Both the position numbers and the translations under genes were made by a program. A stretch of DNA of 35,613 nucleotides from Sedimentisphaerales bacterium (lineage in GTDB: Bacteria > Planctomycetota > Phycisphaerae > Sedimentisphaerales > SM23-30), in contig JAFGKT010000061.1 in assembly GCA_016928435.1 (NCBI GenBank), forward strand, positions 1-35,613, given 5' to 3'. Below, piece after piece: positions 22,766-30,403 of this stretch. Under the pieces are notes generated by a model. That model was not told where the DNA came from, did no database searches, and saw only the letters and a list, made by a program, of their open reading frames with translations. Position 1 is the stretch's first letter. The number at the start of each line of letters is the position of its first letter.

Positions 22766-25384
22766 TCAGGAAGAAATGAGATTGGATTTTAGGATGGCCA
22801 ATGCTTTGGAATAGTATCGATGTGAAGGAGAGTCATTTGTCACAGATTTGGCAAGAGTTCGCAGAATGGCCGGCAGCCGAGCTAGGTTTTTCTTCATTTT
22901 GGTGATTTCGGAACGAAAGGTTTCAGGGCAGCAGGTAAGTCGTTTGCCCGTCTCGGCCAACTCGAAGACCAATCGTTCATTAGCATTCAATGAGAGGTGG
23001 TGGCCTGCCTGGATGGCAAGGTCCGTTATCTCGCTCAGTCGTGCCAGAGATCCTTTCAGTCCATTGGCCAATGCCGACGCGGCAGCGAAGGTGATGTCGA
23101 TAGTGACGCCGCGGGTAACATCGATTTTGGCAACAGAGATAACGACGGTGGCATTGTCGCCATCGTAGAACCAAGTGTCCGGTGTCCCTGAACACACGCA
23201 CCAAGGCAGTTCCCGACCATCCACACGTACCTTACGAGCCGGCGCACTAGCGGGAAGCCGTACTTCAAGGGAGCGCTTAGCCAAGAACCCTGTGAATGCA
23301 CCTTTAGCCTTGCCAATTCGGATGCGACGATGACCGGTCTTTGTGGTATTCTGACGCAGGGGAATCCAAATGCCTTTGCCACGCAAGTAGTCACATGTCT
23401 CGCCGTCGTCCTCGTAGAGGTCATAGTCGCCCTTGGGACCAGGCCAACAAGTGAGTACTAGATGGCGGTAACTGCCATTAGTAACGCGCGACGCGCTTAG
23501 CTGGCCGGGCAGAATGGTGCCGGGGCGTACAAAGGTTGGTGTTTCTCTTAGCAGGTAACGACGGGTGAGCCATTTGTCGCCCTTCTCTAGTGTGCCTCGG
23601 GCTGTATCCCACCAAGAGCCTTTGGGCAGCCAGAATTTAACGGGTGCCTGGTTGTCAGTATCGGCAATCGGAGTCATTACCGGCGCCACCAGCATGGCAT
23701 CACCAAAGGCGTAGGTATCACGGGCGTGATAGGCAGCATTTTCCTCCGGATGGTCATAATAAAGTGGTCGGCAGAGGCTAAGACCACTATCGTGGCATTT
23801 GCGCATTTCACTGTAAAGATATGGAATCATCTCGTAACGTCGGCGAATCAGTGCTATCATCAGCGTTGCGTAAGGCTCAGGATAGGCGAAAACTCGGCGT
23901 TCAGAAGATTCATGGTTGCTGGTATGCGTTCGCAATATCGGTGAATGCACACCAAATTGAACCCAGCGGAGGTAGAGTTCCGGTTCAATCGGTCCCGGCT
24001 TGAAGCCACCAATATCGTGGCTCCAATAGCCACACAGGACGTTTGCCGCGGTGGCGGTGAAATAAGGTTGAAATTTGAGAGACTCCCAAACCGAATGGGT
24101 ATCCCCGGAAAAAGCGACACAATAGCGATTGGCGCCATATCCGCCAAAACGGCTGAAGATTAACGGCCGTTTGTTCCGGCGTTTGGGGTTTTGCTCCATG
24201 TCCTGCCAATGCAGATGGTTGATCCATGGCAGAGGGGCAAGACCGGGAACGACCTTGCTCTGTTCCTGATACCAATCCATCCACCAGAAATCTACGCCCA
24301 GGCGTTCGTGCGGATGATGTAGATACTTGAAATAGGCCTGCATATAACGACGGTTAGTCAGATCAAAAGGCACTTGCTTGGTTTTTTTCAACGGCAGTCC
24401 CATCGCCTTGACCATAGCGGGAAAGGCGGCTTCGTGCCGAGCTACACCATCGGCAGGATGTAGGTTGAGCGTGACTTTGAGGCCCTGCTCTTTGAGCCAA
24501 GCGATAAATCTTTTGGGGTTTGGGAAATAACGAGGGTTCCAAGTGTAGCCGGTCCAACCGGACAAATGCCAATCCATGTCGATGACCATAACATCCAAAG
24601 GCACCTGATAGCGATTGAATTGGGCGACCAACTCCTTGAGTTCACTATCGCTGTATGCCCAGAAGCGACTCCACCAATACCCCAGCGTGTAGCGAGGCGG
24701 CAGCGGTTGCCGGCCGAGAATAGTTGTCGCATCCCGCAGTGCCCCTTTGTAATCGTGACCGTGGCCAAAAAAATACCAGTCACGGTGGTCACCAGCTTCG
24801 CGCGGGGCCACCCATTGATTGGGAGGATCAGTTAGCACAGCCTGGTGCGAATCATCAATCAGAGTCCAGCCGGAACGCGATATGAAGCCATCGCCTAGAT
24901 CGACTTTCTCAAATTTGCCGCTGTATGCGGGATTACCTTGAGCGTCTTCGATGATCGTTTCACGCTGGTCGCCGCGAACACCATCTAAAGCGTGCGTCGT
25001 GCCGCCGAGGTTTCCGCGGTTCTTGAGGCCTGGACGCCAAACGACGGTCTTTCCACGCAGATCGAACCGAATCGCGAGATTACCACGATGAAACGGTTTG
25101 CCATCATCCGTATAAGTAAGATTCAAGCCTCCATTGACCCCGGTGGTATTCAGTGACAAAGTCTTGCCCTGACGACGAGCGTGATGTTTCACGGATGGCA
25201 AAGAACGGTTGACTACCATCAGTGTGGCGCGGTCCTCGAATACGCCGGTCTCAGACCACTCCAGCCTAATCAAACGCGACGTCAGCAGCGTTAAACGAGC
25301 ATTGCCCATTACAATAGTGTTCGCTTCGGGAGCTTGTGGCTGATATTGTGGTTGCGCCAAAAGTTTTTTCTTGATAGTGTTCAT
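22766..25384 (-). CDS. GH31 alpha-glycosidase, cytoplasmic
   Basis: 872 residues. Residues of about 25-215 form the N-terminal galactose-mutarotase-like beta-sandwich. The GH31 TIM barrel follows (YTLGYWWSRFWAYSDSEL near 232), with the nucleophile D370 in VDFWWMDWYQ and the acid/base D428 in AFSGDTHSVWES, then FTATAANVLCGYWSHDIGG. C-terminal beta domains contain LYEDDGETCDY. GH31 enzymes retain configuration and release alpha-linked glucose, xylose, galactose or sulfoquinovose; nothing in the visible motifs settles which. No signal peptide is present, so the substrate must be imported as an oligosaccharide. It is the last gene of the lsrF-like operon, 34 bp after the SDR. Its presence suggests that the sugar consumed here arrives as an alpha-glycoside. 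Confidence 0.85.
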   Translation of the reverse strand: MNTIKKKLLAQPQYQPQAPEANTIVMGNARLTLLTSRLIRLEWSETGVFEDRATLMVVNRSLPSVKHHARRQGKTLSLNTTGVNGGLNLTYTDDGKPFHRGNLAIRFDLRGKTVVWRPGLKNRGNLGGTTHALDGVRGDQRETIIEDAQGNPAYSGKFEKVDLGDGFISRSGWTLIDDSHQAVLTDPPNQWVAPREAGDHRDWYFFGHGHDYKGALRDATTILGRQPLPPRYTLGYWWSRFWAYSDSELKELVAQFNRYQVPLDVMVIDMDWHLSGWTGYTWNPRYFPNPKRFIAWLKEQGLKVTLNLHPADGVARHEAAFPAMVKAMGLPLKKTKQVPFDLTNRRYMQAYFKYLHHPHERLGVDFWWMDWYQEQSKVVPGLAPLPWINHLHWQDMEQNPKRRNKRPLIFSRFGGYGANRYCVAFSGDTHSVWESLKFQPYFTATAANVLCGYWSHDIGGFKPGPIEPELYLRWVQFGVHSPILRTHTSNHESSERRVFAYPEPYATLMIALIRRRYEMIPYLYSEMRKCHDSGLSLCRPLYYDHPEENAAYHARDTYAFGDAMLVAPVMTPIADTDNQAPVKFWLPKGSWWDTARGTLEKGDKWLTRRYLLRETPTFVRPGTILPGQLSASRVTNGSYRHLVLTCWPGPKGDYDLYEDDGETCDYLRGKGIWIPLRQNTTKTGHRRIRIGKAKGAFTGFLAKRSLEVRLPASAPARKVRVDGRELPWCVCSGTPDTWFYDGDNATVVISVAKIDVTRGVTIDITFAAASALANGLKGSLARLSEITDLAIQAGHHLSLNANERLVFELAETGKRLTCCPETFRSEITKMKKNLARLPAILRTLAKSVTNDSPSHRYYSKALAILKSNLISS

Positions 25385-25418
25385 AGTTGCTCAATTTTTG
25401 TCAGTCAAGGATTTACGT

Positions 25419-26234
25419 TTATCTTGGTGTTGCGTCGGGTAGTCCGCCGTCCACTGGGATGGTGGCGCCGGTAGTGGGGGATTGACGGGTTACGAAGTAT
25501 AGAACGGCGTTGGCGACGTGGCGGCCGGTGACGGCGGCTTTTAGCAGGTTGCGATTACGGTAGTATTCGTGCAATTCTTCTTCGTTTATGCCACGGGCTT
25601 TCATGCGGTCGGTGCCGACGAGGTCCCACAGGCCTGAACGGTATTTGCCTTCGGAAAAGACGGCATCGGGAGCGACCATATTGACGCGGATATCATGTTC
25701 AGCGAATTCGAGGCTGGCGATTCGACCTAGTTGATGGCAGGCGGCCTTGGTACAACTATAGGCGCCGAATCCAGCACTAGGCGAAGGGACGTTTTTGGTG
25801 GACATGATAACAATATCGCCGCCGGTGCCTTGGGCGATGAGTCTTCGGCCGGCCTCGGCGAGAACGATGAGAGTGCCATCAACGTTGACTTTTTCGAGCT
25901 GTTGGAACTTCTGGATGTCCATATCGATGATTTTGGAAACATGCGCGATGCCGGCGTTGTGGACGACGATGTCAACTTTGCCAAACTTGTCGAAGGCAGC
26001 ATCGAAGGCGGCTTTGGTGGATTCGGGATCGGTGACATCGAGGGGAATAGCGGCGGATTTACCTGGCACGATGGCGTCAAGGTCTTTGACGAATTGGTCG
26101 AGTCGGTCGCCGGGCAGGTCGGTGGCGGCGATGGTGCAGCCATTTTCCAGCAGGACTTCACAAATTCCGTAACCGATAGCGCCAGCGGCGCCGGTAATGA
26201 GTGCTACTTTATCTTTCAATGGTTGGTTCGACAT
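25419..26234 (-). CDS. Short-chain dehydrogenase of the rhamnulose-phosphate aldolase-SDR (RhaE) C-terminal type
   Basis: 271 residues with a Rossmann fold: the nucleotide site TGAAGAIGYG (residues 14-23), NAG at 93-95, and the catalytic triad S145, Y159 and K163 (YSCTK). The C-terminal part (VAPDAVFSEGKYRSGLWD, NEEELHEYYRNRNLLKAAVT, TIPVDGGLPDATPR) resembles the SDR half of the bifunctional rhamnulose-1-phosphate aldolase/dehydrogenase of many bacteria. Here the aldolase half is absent. In the known pathway this SDR oxidises lactaldehyde. In this cluster it might instead oxidise a hydroxyl of the sugar phosphate before thiolysis. It lies 9 bp after the epimerase gene, with an AAGGA box before ATG 26234. 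Confidence 0.85.
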   Translation of the reverse strand: MSNQPLKDKVALITGAAGAIGYGICEVLLENGCTIAATDLPGDRLDQFVKDLDAIVPGKSAAIPLDVTDPESTKAAFDAAFDKFGKVDIVVHNAGIAHVSKIIDMDIQKFQQLEKVNVDGTLIVLAEAGRRLIAQGTGGDIVIMSTKNVPSPSAGFGAYSCTKAACHQLGRIASLEFAEHDIRVNMVAPDAVFSEGKYRSGLWDLVGTDRMKARGINEEELHEYYRNRNLLKAAVTGRHVANAVLYFVTRQSPTTGATIPVDGGLPDATPR

Positions 26235-26243
26235 TTGGTATCC

Positions 26244-26930
26244 TTACTGAATGGCTTTTAGCATGAAGTTTAGGTTGCCCGATGGGTCTTTGCCATCGAA
26301 TACGGCACTGCCGGTTACGATGACATCGGGGGCCATAGCTGCGACTTTAGCGATGTTATCTTTTTTGATGGCGCCATCAACGAAGACAAGCAGGTTGGGG
26401 TTGAGCTTGCGGACTTGAGCGATTTTCTCGGGCAGAGTGTCGATGAAGTTTTCTTTGCCGGTCTTGGGCCCGACCGCCAGGAGAACGACAAGGTCCAAAT
26501 CATCCGCGAATGATGCAATTGTATCGATGGATGTGGAAGGATCGAGCGACAGGCCTACGAGGATATCTTGAGCTTGGGGCATTTGCTTGATGTCGCTTAG
26601 GGTTTGGGCGATATCGCTGCAAGATTCCGCGGAGAAAGCGATGATGTTGGCGCCGGCGCTGACGAAGTTTTCTATCTGCTGCTGCGGCTGATCAATTAAC
26701 AGATGCACATCCATAAGCATGGAGGTTTTTAGACCTTGAACAAATGGAGAGCCGACGGTGATTTTGGGCCAGATTCGACCATCCATTACATCGATGTGCA
26801 GCAAATTGACGCCGGCATCTTCGAGCAGTTGGATTTCAGCGCCGAGGTTCATCAGATCAGCGGTGATGGGGCCTACGCTCAGTTGGGGCGAGGCCTGCTT
26901 GAGCTGTTTGAGAATGTCGCGTTTGGACAT
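26244..26930 (-). CDS. Ribulose-phosphate 3-epimerase family protein (LsrE-like)
   Basis: 228 residues, a TIM barrel of the Rpe family. The metal ligands are retained: H45 and D47 in LLHIDVMDG, H76 in MDVHLLID and D185 in VFVDGAIKK, plus the GSAVF phosphate-side motif near the end. It departs from housekeeping Rpe at the SILSADF segment (here GPITADL) and at MTVNPGFGGQ (here LAVGPKTGKE), so the substrate is probably not ribulose-5-phosphate. An Rpe-like gene (lsrE) next to lsrF is known from the Salmonella lsr operon, and the pair is adjacent here too, 9 bp apart. The likely role is epimerising a ketose phosphate; stereochemistry unknown. Confidence 0.8.
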   Translation of the reverse strand: MSKRDILKQLKQASPQLSVGPITADLMNLGAEIQLLEDAGVNLLHIDVMDGRIWPKITVGSPFVQGLKTSMLMDVHLLIDQPQQQIENFVSAGANIIAFSAESCSDIAQTLSDIKQMPQAQDILVGLSLDPSTSIDTIASFADDLDLVVLLAVGPKTGKENFIDTLPEKIAQVRKLNPNLLVFVDGAIKKDNIAKVAAMAPDVIVTGSAVFDGKDPSGNLNFMLKAIQ

Positions 26931-26939
26931 AGTGAAAAC

Positions 26940-27824
26940 CTACTTTTTCGCGTTCTTGAGAGTGTTGAATAGATCGAGCGCATCTTTAGGTTTCATGTTT
27001 TCGTGAACGACCTTGTTGACGGCTTCCATCATGGCGGCAGGAGCATCGGACTGGAAGATGTTACGACCCATGTCAACACCGGCAGCGCCTTGCTGAACAG
27101 CATTGTAAGCCATGGTGAGAGCTTCGAGTTCGGGCAGCTTCTTTCCGCCTGCCATGACGATGGGCACCGGGCACGATGAGGTGACAGTTTCAAATTCTTC
27201 GGATACAAAGTAGGTTTTGAGAACGTTGGCGCCCAGTTCCGCACACATTCTGCAAGCGAGCCGGAAGTACTTGGCATCGCGAACCATGTCTTTGCCGACC
27301 GCGGTTACTGCCATTACCGGTATGCCGTAACGCATTCCCATATCGACCAGCTTGGTCATATTATGTACGGAACGGGTTTCGTGTTCGCCGCCGATGAAGA
27401 CTTGAATGCCGATTCCCGCGGCGTTCAAGCGAATAGCGTCTTCGATGTCCATCGCGATTTCTTCGTCGGAGAGTTCTTTGAGGATGCTGGGTCCGCCGCT
27501 GGCGCGAAGGAATACGGGTTTGGTAATGTCAGCCGGGACCACCGAACGCAAAATCCCGCGAGTGCAGAAAAACGCATCACAATTAGGGATCAACGGCACG
27601 ATGGTCTGGTCGATGCGTTCGAGGCCCGTTGTCGGCCCTTGAAAATAACCATGATCGACCGCGAGCATAACCGTACGACCCGAAGTAGGGCTAAACACCT
27701 GAGCCAGACGATGCTTCATGCCCCATCCAAGATTGCTCGCGCCTTTGAGAAAATAACCAGCAGTGGGCTGAGGAATATCGGTGTAATAATTCTTATCTCT
27801 TTTGCTGACATCTGCTTCCGGCAT
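26940..27824 (-). CDS. lsrF: LsrF-type 3-hydroxy-5-phosphonooxypentane-2,4-dione thiolase
   Basis: 294 residues; E. coli LsrF has about 291. Long stretches match LsrF as I remember it: [53 protein letters not shown] and [14 protein letters not shown]. The Schiff-base lysine falls at K203 (VLKTYFV), the same number as in LsrF. The known reaction takes 3-hydroxy-2,4-pentanedione 5-phosphate plus CoA to DHAP and acetyl-CoA. No LsrK, LsrG or LsrACDB accompanies it, so AI-2 breakdown is unlikely to be its main job; a longer dicarbonyl phosphate derived from a deoxysugar is a fair inference. It is the first gene of the minus-strand operon, with an AAAGGA box before ATG 27824. Confidence 0.85.
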   Translation of the reverse strand: MPEADVSKRDKNYYTDIPQPTAGYFLKGASNLGWGMKHRLAQVFSPTSGRTVMLAVDHGYFQGPTTGLERIDQTIVPLIPNCDAFFCTRGILRSVVPADITKPVFLRASGGPSILKELSDEEIAMDIEDAIRLNAAGIGIQVFIGGEHETRSVHNMTKLVDMGMRYGIPVMAVTAVGKDMVRDAKYFRLACRMCAELGANVLKTYFVSEEFETVTSSCPVPIVMAGGKKLPELEALTMAYNAVQQGAAGVDMGRNIFQSDAPAAMMEAVNKVVHENMKPKDALDLFNTLKNAKK

Positions 27825-27859
27825 GAGTGGGTCCTTTCAATAAACTTGTATTCGCTTGT

Positions 27860-27866
27860 TTGTAAA
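27860..27866. promoter_or_regulatory. TTGTAAA half-site downstream of the lsrF promoter
   Basis: TTGTAAA here repeats exactly the left arm of the dyad at 27934-27951, in the same orientation and 74 bp away, about seven helical turns. It sits between the minus-strand -10 and the lsrF start. The right half is not conserved. It may be a secondary binding site for the same regulator. Confidence 0.4.
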
Positions 27867-27874
27867 GGTAAAAT

Positions 27875-27904
27875 ATTATCAACAGCAATGGGAAAATATG
27901 TCAA
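27875..27904 (-). promoter_or_regulatory. Promoter of the lsrF-like operon
   Basis: On the minus strand, TTGACA (27904-27899) and GATAAT (27880-27875) are separated by 18 bp, giving a start site near 27868 and a leader of about 45 bases before ATG 27824. Confidence 0.65.
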
Positions 27905-27922
27905 AAAAATAATTATAAGGGC

Positions 27923-27952
27923 TTGACAAGTAGTTGTAAAGTATTTTACAAT
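27923..27952 (+). promoter_or_regulatory. Promoter of the RpiR-kinase-RLP operon
   Basis: TTGACA (27923-27928) and TACAAT (27947-27952) have an 18-bp spacer. The inverted repeat at 27934-27951 fills the spacer and overlaps the -10. The RpiR start codon at 27995 is about 35 bp past the expected start site. Confidence 0.7.
27934..27951. promoter_or_regulatory. Operator dyad between the divergent operons
   Basis: TTGTAAA and TTTACAA flank the 4 bp GTAT, a perfect 7-bp dyad placed over the spacer and -10 of the plus-strand promoter. RpiR-type regulators bind dyads of this size, and the first gene downstream is an RpiR-type regulator, so autorepression is likely. Effects on the divergent lsrF promoter, 30-76 bp away, are plausible. 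Confidence 0.6.
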
Positions 27953-27994
27953 AAAAACCGCAACGCCAGTAAAAAACATTACACAGGAGTTGAT

Positions 27995-28840
27995 ATGGCA
28001 GGTATTTTGGCAAAAATCGCAGCGTTACGTCCGAGTCTTCCGGAGGCTGAAGGTCAGGTCGCGGATTACATCGCGGGTAAGCCGGAAAAGGCGGGTTTTG
28101 AGTCGATATCCGGCTTGGCGAATTCGGCTGATGTGAGTGTCGCGTCGGTGAGCAGGCTGTCGAAGAAACTGGGGTACGCAAACTATAAAGCGCTGCGGCA
28201 GGATTTAGCTGAGGAGATAATACCGGACGAGAATTTGGGGGCGATGTTTAAACCGATTAATTCCTCTGATGACGAGAAGCAGATAACGGAGAAGGTGTTT
28301 TCGGGCAACATTAAGAGTCTGGAAGACACTTTCAAGATGTTGGACGTAACGGAATTGACCAAGGCAGCGGTGAGGATTGCTGGTGCTAAGCGGGTGGTGT
28401 TGTTCGGCATCGGCAGCAGTGGTCACATAAGTAAGGACGCGGCGCTTAGGTTCGCGTTGCTGGACATTCAGGCGGAGAGTTACAGTGACCCGCAGGAAAT
28501 GATAGCGCAGTCATTGAGGTTGGATAAAGATGGTGTAGCGTTAGGGATTTCGCATTCGGGGCGGTCGCGGATGACGGTTGAATCGCTTAGGATAGCTCAA
28601 GAATGCGGAGCGACGACGATTGGGATATCGAATTATCTGCAGTCACCGCTGCATCAGTATAGTGAAATATATTTTTGCACTTCATTTGCGGAACACAAAG
28701 TGAAGGTAGCGGCGTTGTCTGCGAGGATTGCTCAGATGTGTTTATTAGACGCTTTGTATTTGTTGACAGCTAAGAATAGGAAGGCCTTTAAGAAAACCGA
28801 GTTGATCAATCGTTACGCGGAAGATCTACTGCGGTTTTGA
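27995..28840 (+). CDS. RpiR-family (HTH-SIS) transcriptional regulator
   Basis: 281 residues from ATG 27995 (MAGILAKIAALRPSLPEAEG), preceded by AGGAG at 27985-27989. A longer frame back to TTG 27923 would run through the promoter and is rejected. Residues of about 1-77 form the RpiR helix-turn-helix (SVASVSRLSKKLGYANYKAL). Residues of about 115-260 form a SIS sugar-phosphate-binding domain (VVLFGIGSSGHISKDAALRF, LGISHSGRSRMTVESLRIAQ). The ligand should be a phosphosugar, fitting control by a pathway intermediate such as the ketose phosphate made by the next gene. Its stop is only 5 bp before the kinase ATG, so the two are translationally coupled. Confidence 0.85.
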   Translation: MAGILAKIAALRPSLPEAEGQVADYIAGKPEKAGFESISGLANSADVSVASVSRLSKKLGYANYKALRQDLAEEIIPDENLGAMFKPINSSDDEKQITEKVFSGNIKSLEDTFKMLDVTELTKAAVRIAGAKRVVLFGIGSSGHISKDAALRFALLDIQAESYSDPQEMIAQSLRLDKDGVALGISHSGRSRMTVESLRIAQECGATTIGISNYLQSPLHQYSEIYFCTSFAEHKVKVAALSARIAQMCLLDALYLLTAKNRKAFKKTELINRYAEDLLRF

Positions 28841-28845
28841 GTGTG

Positions 28846-30342
28846 ATGGCAAAAAAAGGCGGAAAAATATATTTGGGTTTTGACTTAGGGGCCAGCAGCG
28901 GTAGGGCGGTAGTGGGGACTATTGACAGAGATGGATTGGTAATTGAGGAGATCCATCGTTTTACCAATGAGCATATACGTCTGGGGGGCAGCATCTTTTG
29001 GGATTTCATGGCGTTATGGAAGAATTTTAGGGAGTCTCTAAGGCTGTGCGGCAGAAATGGTTACAACAAGCTTGACGGTATCGGCATTGACACGTGGGGG
29101 GTTGATTTCGGCCTTGTCTGCTCTGACGGGAAACTGGTTGGAAGGCCGTTGTGTTATAGAGATGAGTGTACCGAAGGCGCTGACAAAATCATCGAGGAAA
29201 AGATAGGCAAGGAAAAGCTTTATAACATCACTGGTATTCCTCTTACGAGAATAGCGAGTTTGCCGCAACTTGTGGCGATGAAATGCAGTGACAGTAGTAT
29301 TCGTTTCAAGATAGCGAAATCGTTTCTTCTGATGCCGGACTTATTTAGGTACTTTCTTTGCGACAATATCTCAGTTGAAAAAACGATAGCAGGTACGACC
29401 CAGTTGCTGAATATCAGCACGGGTAAATGGTCCAATACTATATTGAAGACGTTTAGAATACCTGGACGCATAATGCCTGACATAGTGGATCCGGGGACCA
29501 TAACGGGTAAGCTGAAGGCTGATTTGGCGCAGCAATATGGGTTGAATGAAGCTTCGGTGATTGCCGTTGTGGAACATGATACGCCGAGCGCTTTCGCGGC
29601 GGCGCCTTACGCAGATGAAGATACAGTGGTGATCAGTTGTGGTACGTGGTCGGTGGTGGGGCAGAGCTTTGCTGAACCGGTGCTGACGGACGCGGCGTTT
29701 GAGAGCGGGTTTGTCAATGAGCCGGGTTTTCAATCGGTGCTTTTGGTGCGAAATTTGATGGGGCTTTATTTGTTTGAGAATCTGAAACGAGAATTAGCGA
29801 CTTTGGGACAGAAGATAAGCTATTCGCAGATGGTCAGCCAGGCCCGGGAAGTCAAACCGTTTGAGAATTTTCTATACGCGAATTCGCCGATGTTTTTTGC
29901 CGCGAAGGAGCCGGTTGGAGTGGTTAAGGAGTATCTCAAGAAGACCGGTCAGAAGGGGGCGAAAACGGAAAGTGTTATTCGTTTGCTGCTGGAAGGTTTG
30001 GCGTTTAGCTATAAGTCAGCCATTGAGAATCTCAAAGGGATAACCGGCAGAGATTACAAGAGGATTTGTTTGGTCGGTGGGGGGGTTAGGAATGGTTTAT
30101 TGTGCCAGATGACTGCGGACGCGACGGGGTTGGAGGTGATCGCGGGGCCGGGCGAGGCGACGGTGACGGGTAATTTCGCAGTGCAGGCGTTCGCGACGGG
30201 TCAGTTGCGTGACGTGGAGCAGATACGAGAGATGGTTCGGGGGTCTTTTTCGCTTAAGAAGTATAAGCCAAAGCAAATGGAGCTTTGGAACGCAATGTAT
30301 GACAAATACAAGAGAATAGAACAGAAATCAGTCAAACTTTAG
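28846..30342 (+). CDS. rhaB: FGGY sugar kinase, rhamnulokinase (RhaB) type
   Basis: 498 residues from ATG 28846 (TTG 28837 and GTG 28843 are less likely starts). The N-terminal ATPase motif GFDLGASSGRAVVGT, then GIDTWGVDFGL, LLMPDLFRYFL, TTQLLNIST, VVEHDTPSAFAAAP, ISCGTWSVVGQS, RNLMGLYLFENL and LVGGGVRNGLLCQMTADATG follow RhaB order and wording closely. RhaB phosphorylates L-rhamnulose at O1 using ATP in the cytoplasm. Isomerase and mutarotase genes of rhamnose type lie in the same operon, which supports this substrate; L-fuculose or another deoxyketose cannot be excluded. LsrK, the AI-2 kinase, is also FGGY, but these motifs favour RhaB. Confidence 0.85.
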   Translation: MAKKGGKIYLGFDLGASSGRAVVGTIDRDGLVIEEIHRFTNEHIRLGGSIFWDFMALWKNFRESLRLCGRNGYNKLDGIGIDTWGVDFGLVCSDGKLVGRPLCYRDECTEGADKIIEEKIGKEKLYNITGIPLTRIASLPQLVAMKCSDSSIRFKIAKSFLLMPDLFRYFLCDNISVEKTIAGTTQLLNISTGKWSNTILKTFRIPGRIMPDIVDPGTITGKLKADLAQQYGLNEASVIAVVEHDTPSAFAAAPYADEDTVVISCGTWSVVGQSFAEPVLTDAAFESGFVNEPGFQSVLLVRNLMGLYLFENLKRELATLGQKISYSQMVSQAREVKPFENFLYANSPMFFAAKEPVGVVKEYLKKTGQKGAKTESVIRLLLEGLAFSYKSAIENLKGITGRDYKRICLVGGGVRNGLLCQMTADATGLEVIAGPGEATVTGNFAVQAFATGQLRDVEQIREMVRGSFSLKKYKPKQMELWNAMYDKYKRIEQKSVKL

Positions 30343-30403
30343 GGAACCTTGTATTAGTTTGGATTAATAGAGGTGCCCTGCAATTACAGAAGGGATTTGT
30401 TTT

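Noticed and set aside
25731..26261. 176-codon plus-strand frame opposite the SDR and epimerase genes
   Set aside because: Antisense shadow of clearly coding minus-strand genes; glycine/aspartate-rich translation of no known family.
22766..27824. Sulfoquinovose (sulfo-EMP) operon because of GH31 plus a class I aldolase
   Set aside because: The aldolase is clearly LsrF rather than YihT, and the kinase, isomerase and mutarotase are of rhamnose type; no sulfosugar-specific gene is seen.
26244..27824. AI-2 (lsr) uptake and breakdown operon
   Set aside because: LsrF and an LsrE-like protein are present, but LsrK, LsrG, LsrR and the LsrACDB transporter are not.
27923..27994. N-terminal extension of the RpiR regulator from a TTG
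   Set aside because: It would translate the -35, the operator and the -10. The AGGAG-preceded ATG at 27995 starts exactly where RpiR proteins begin.
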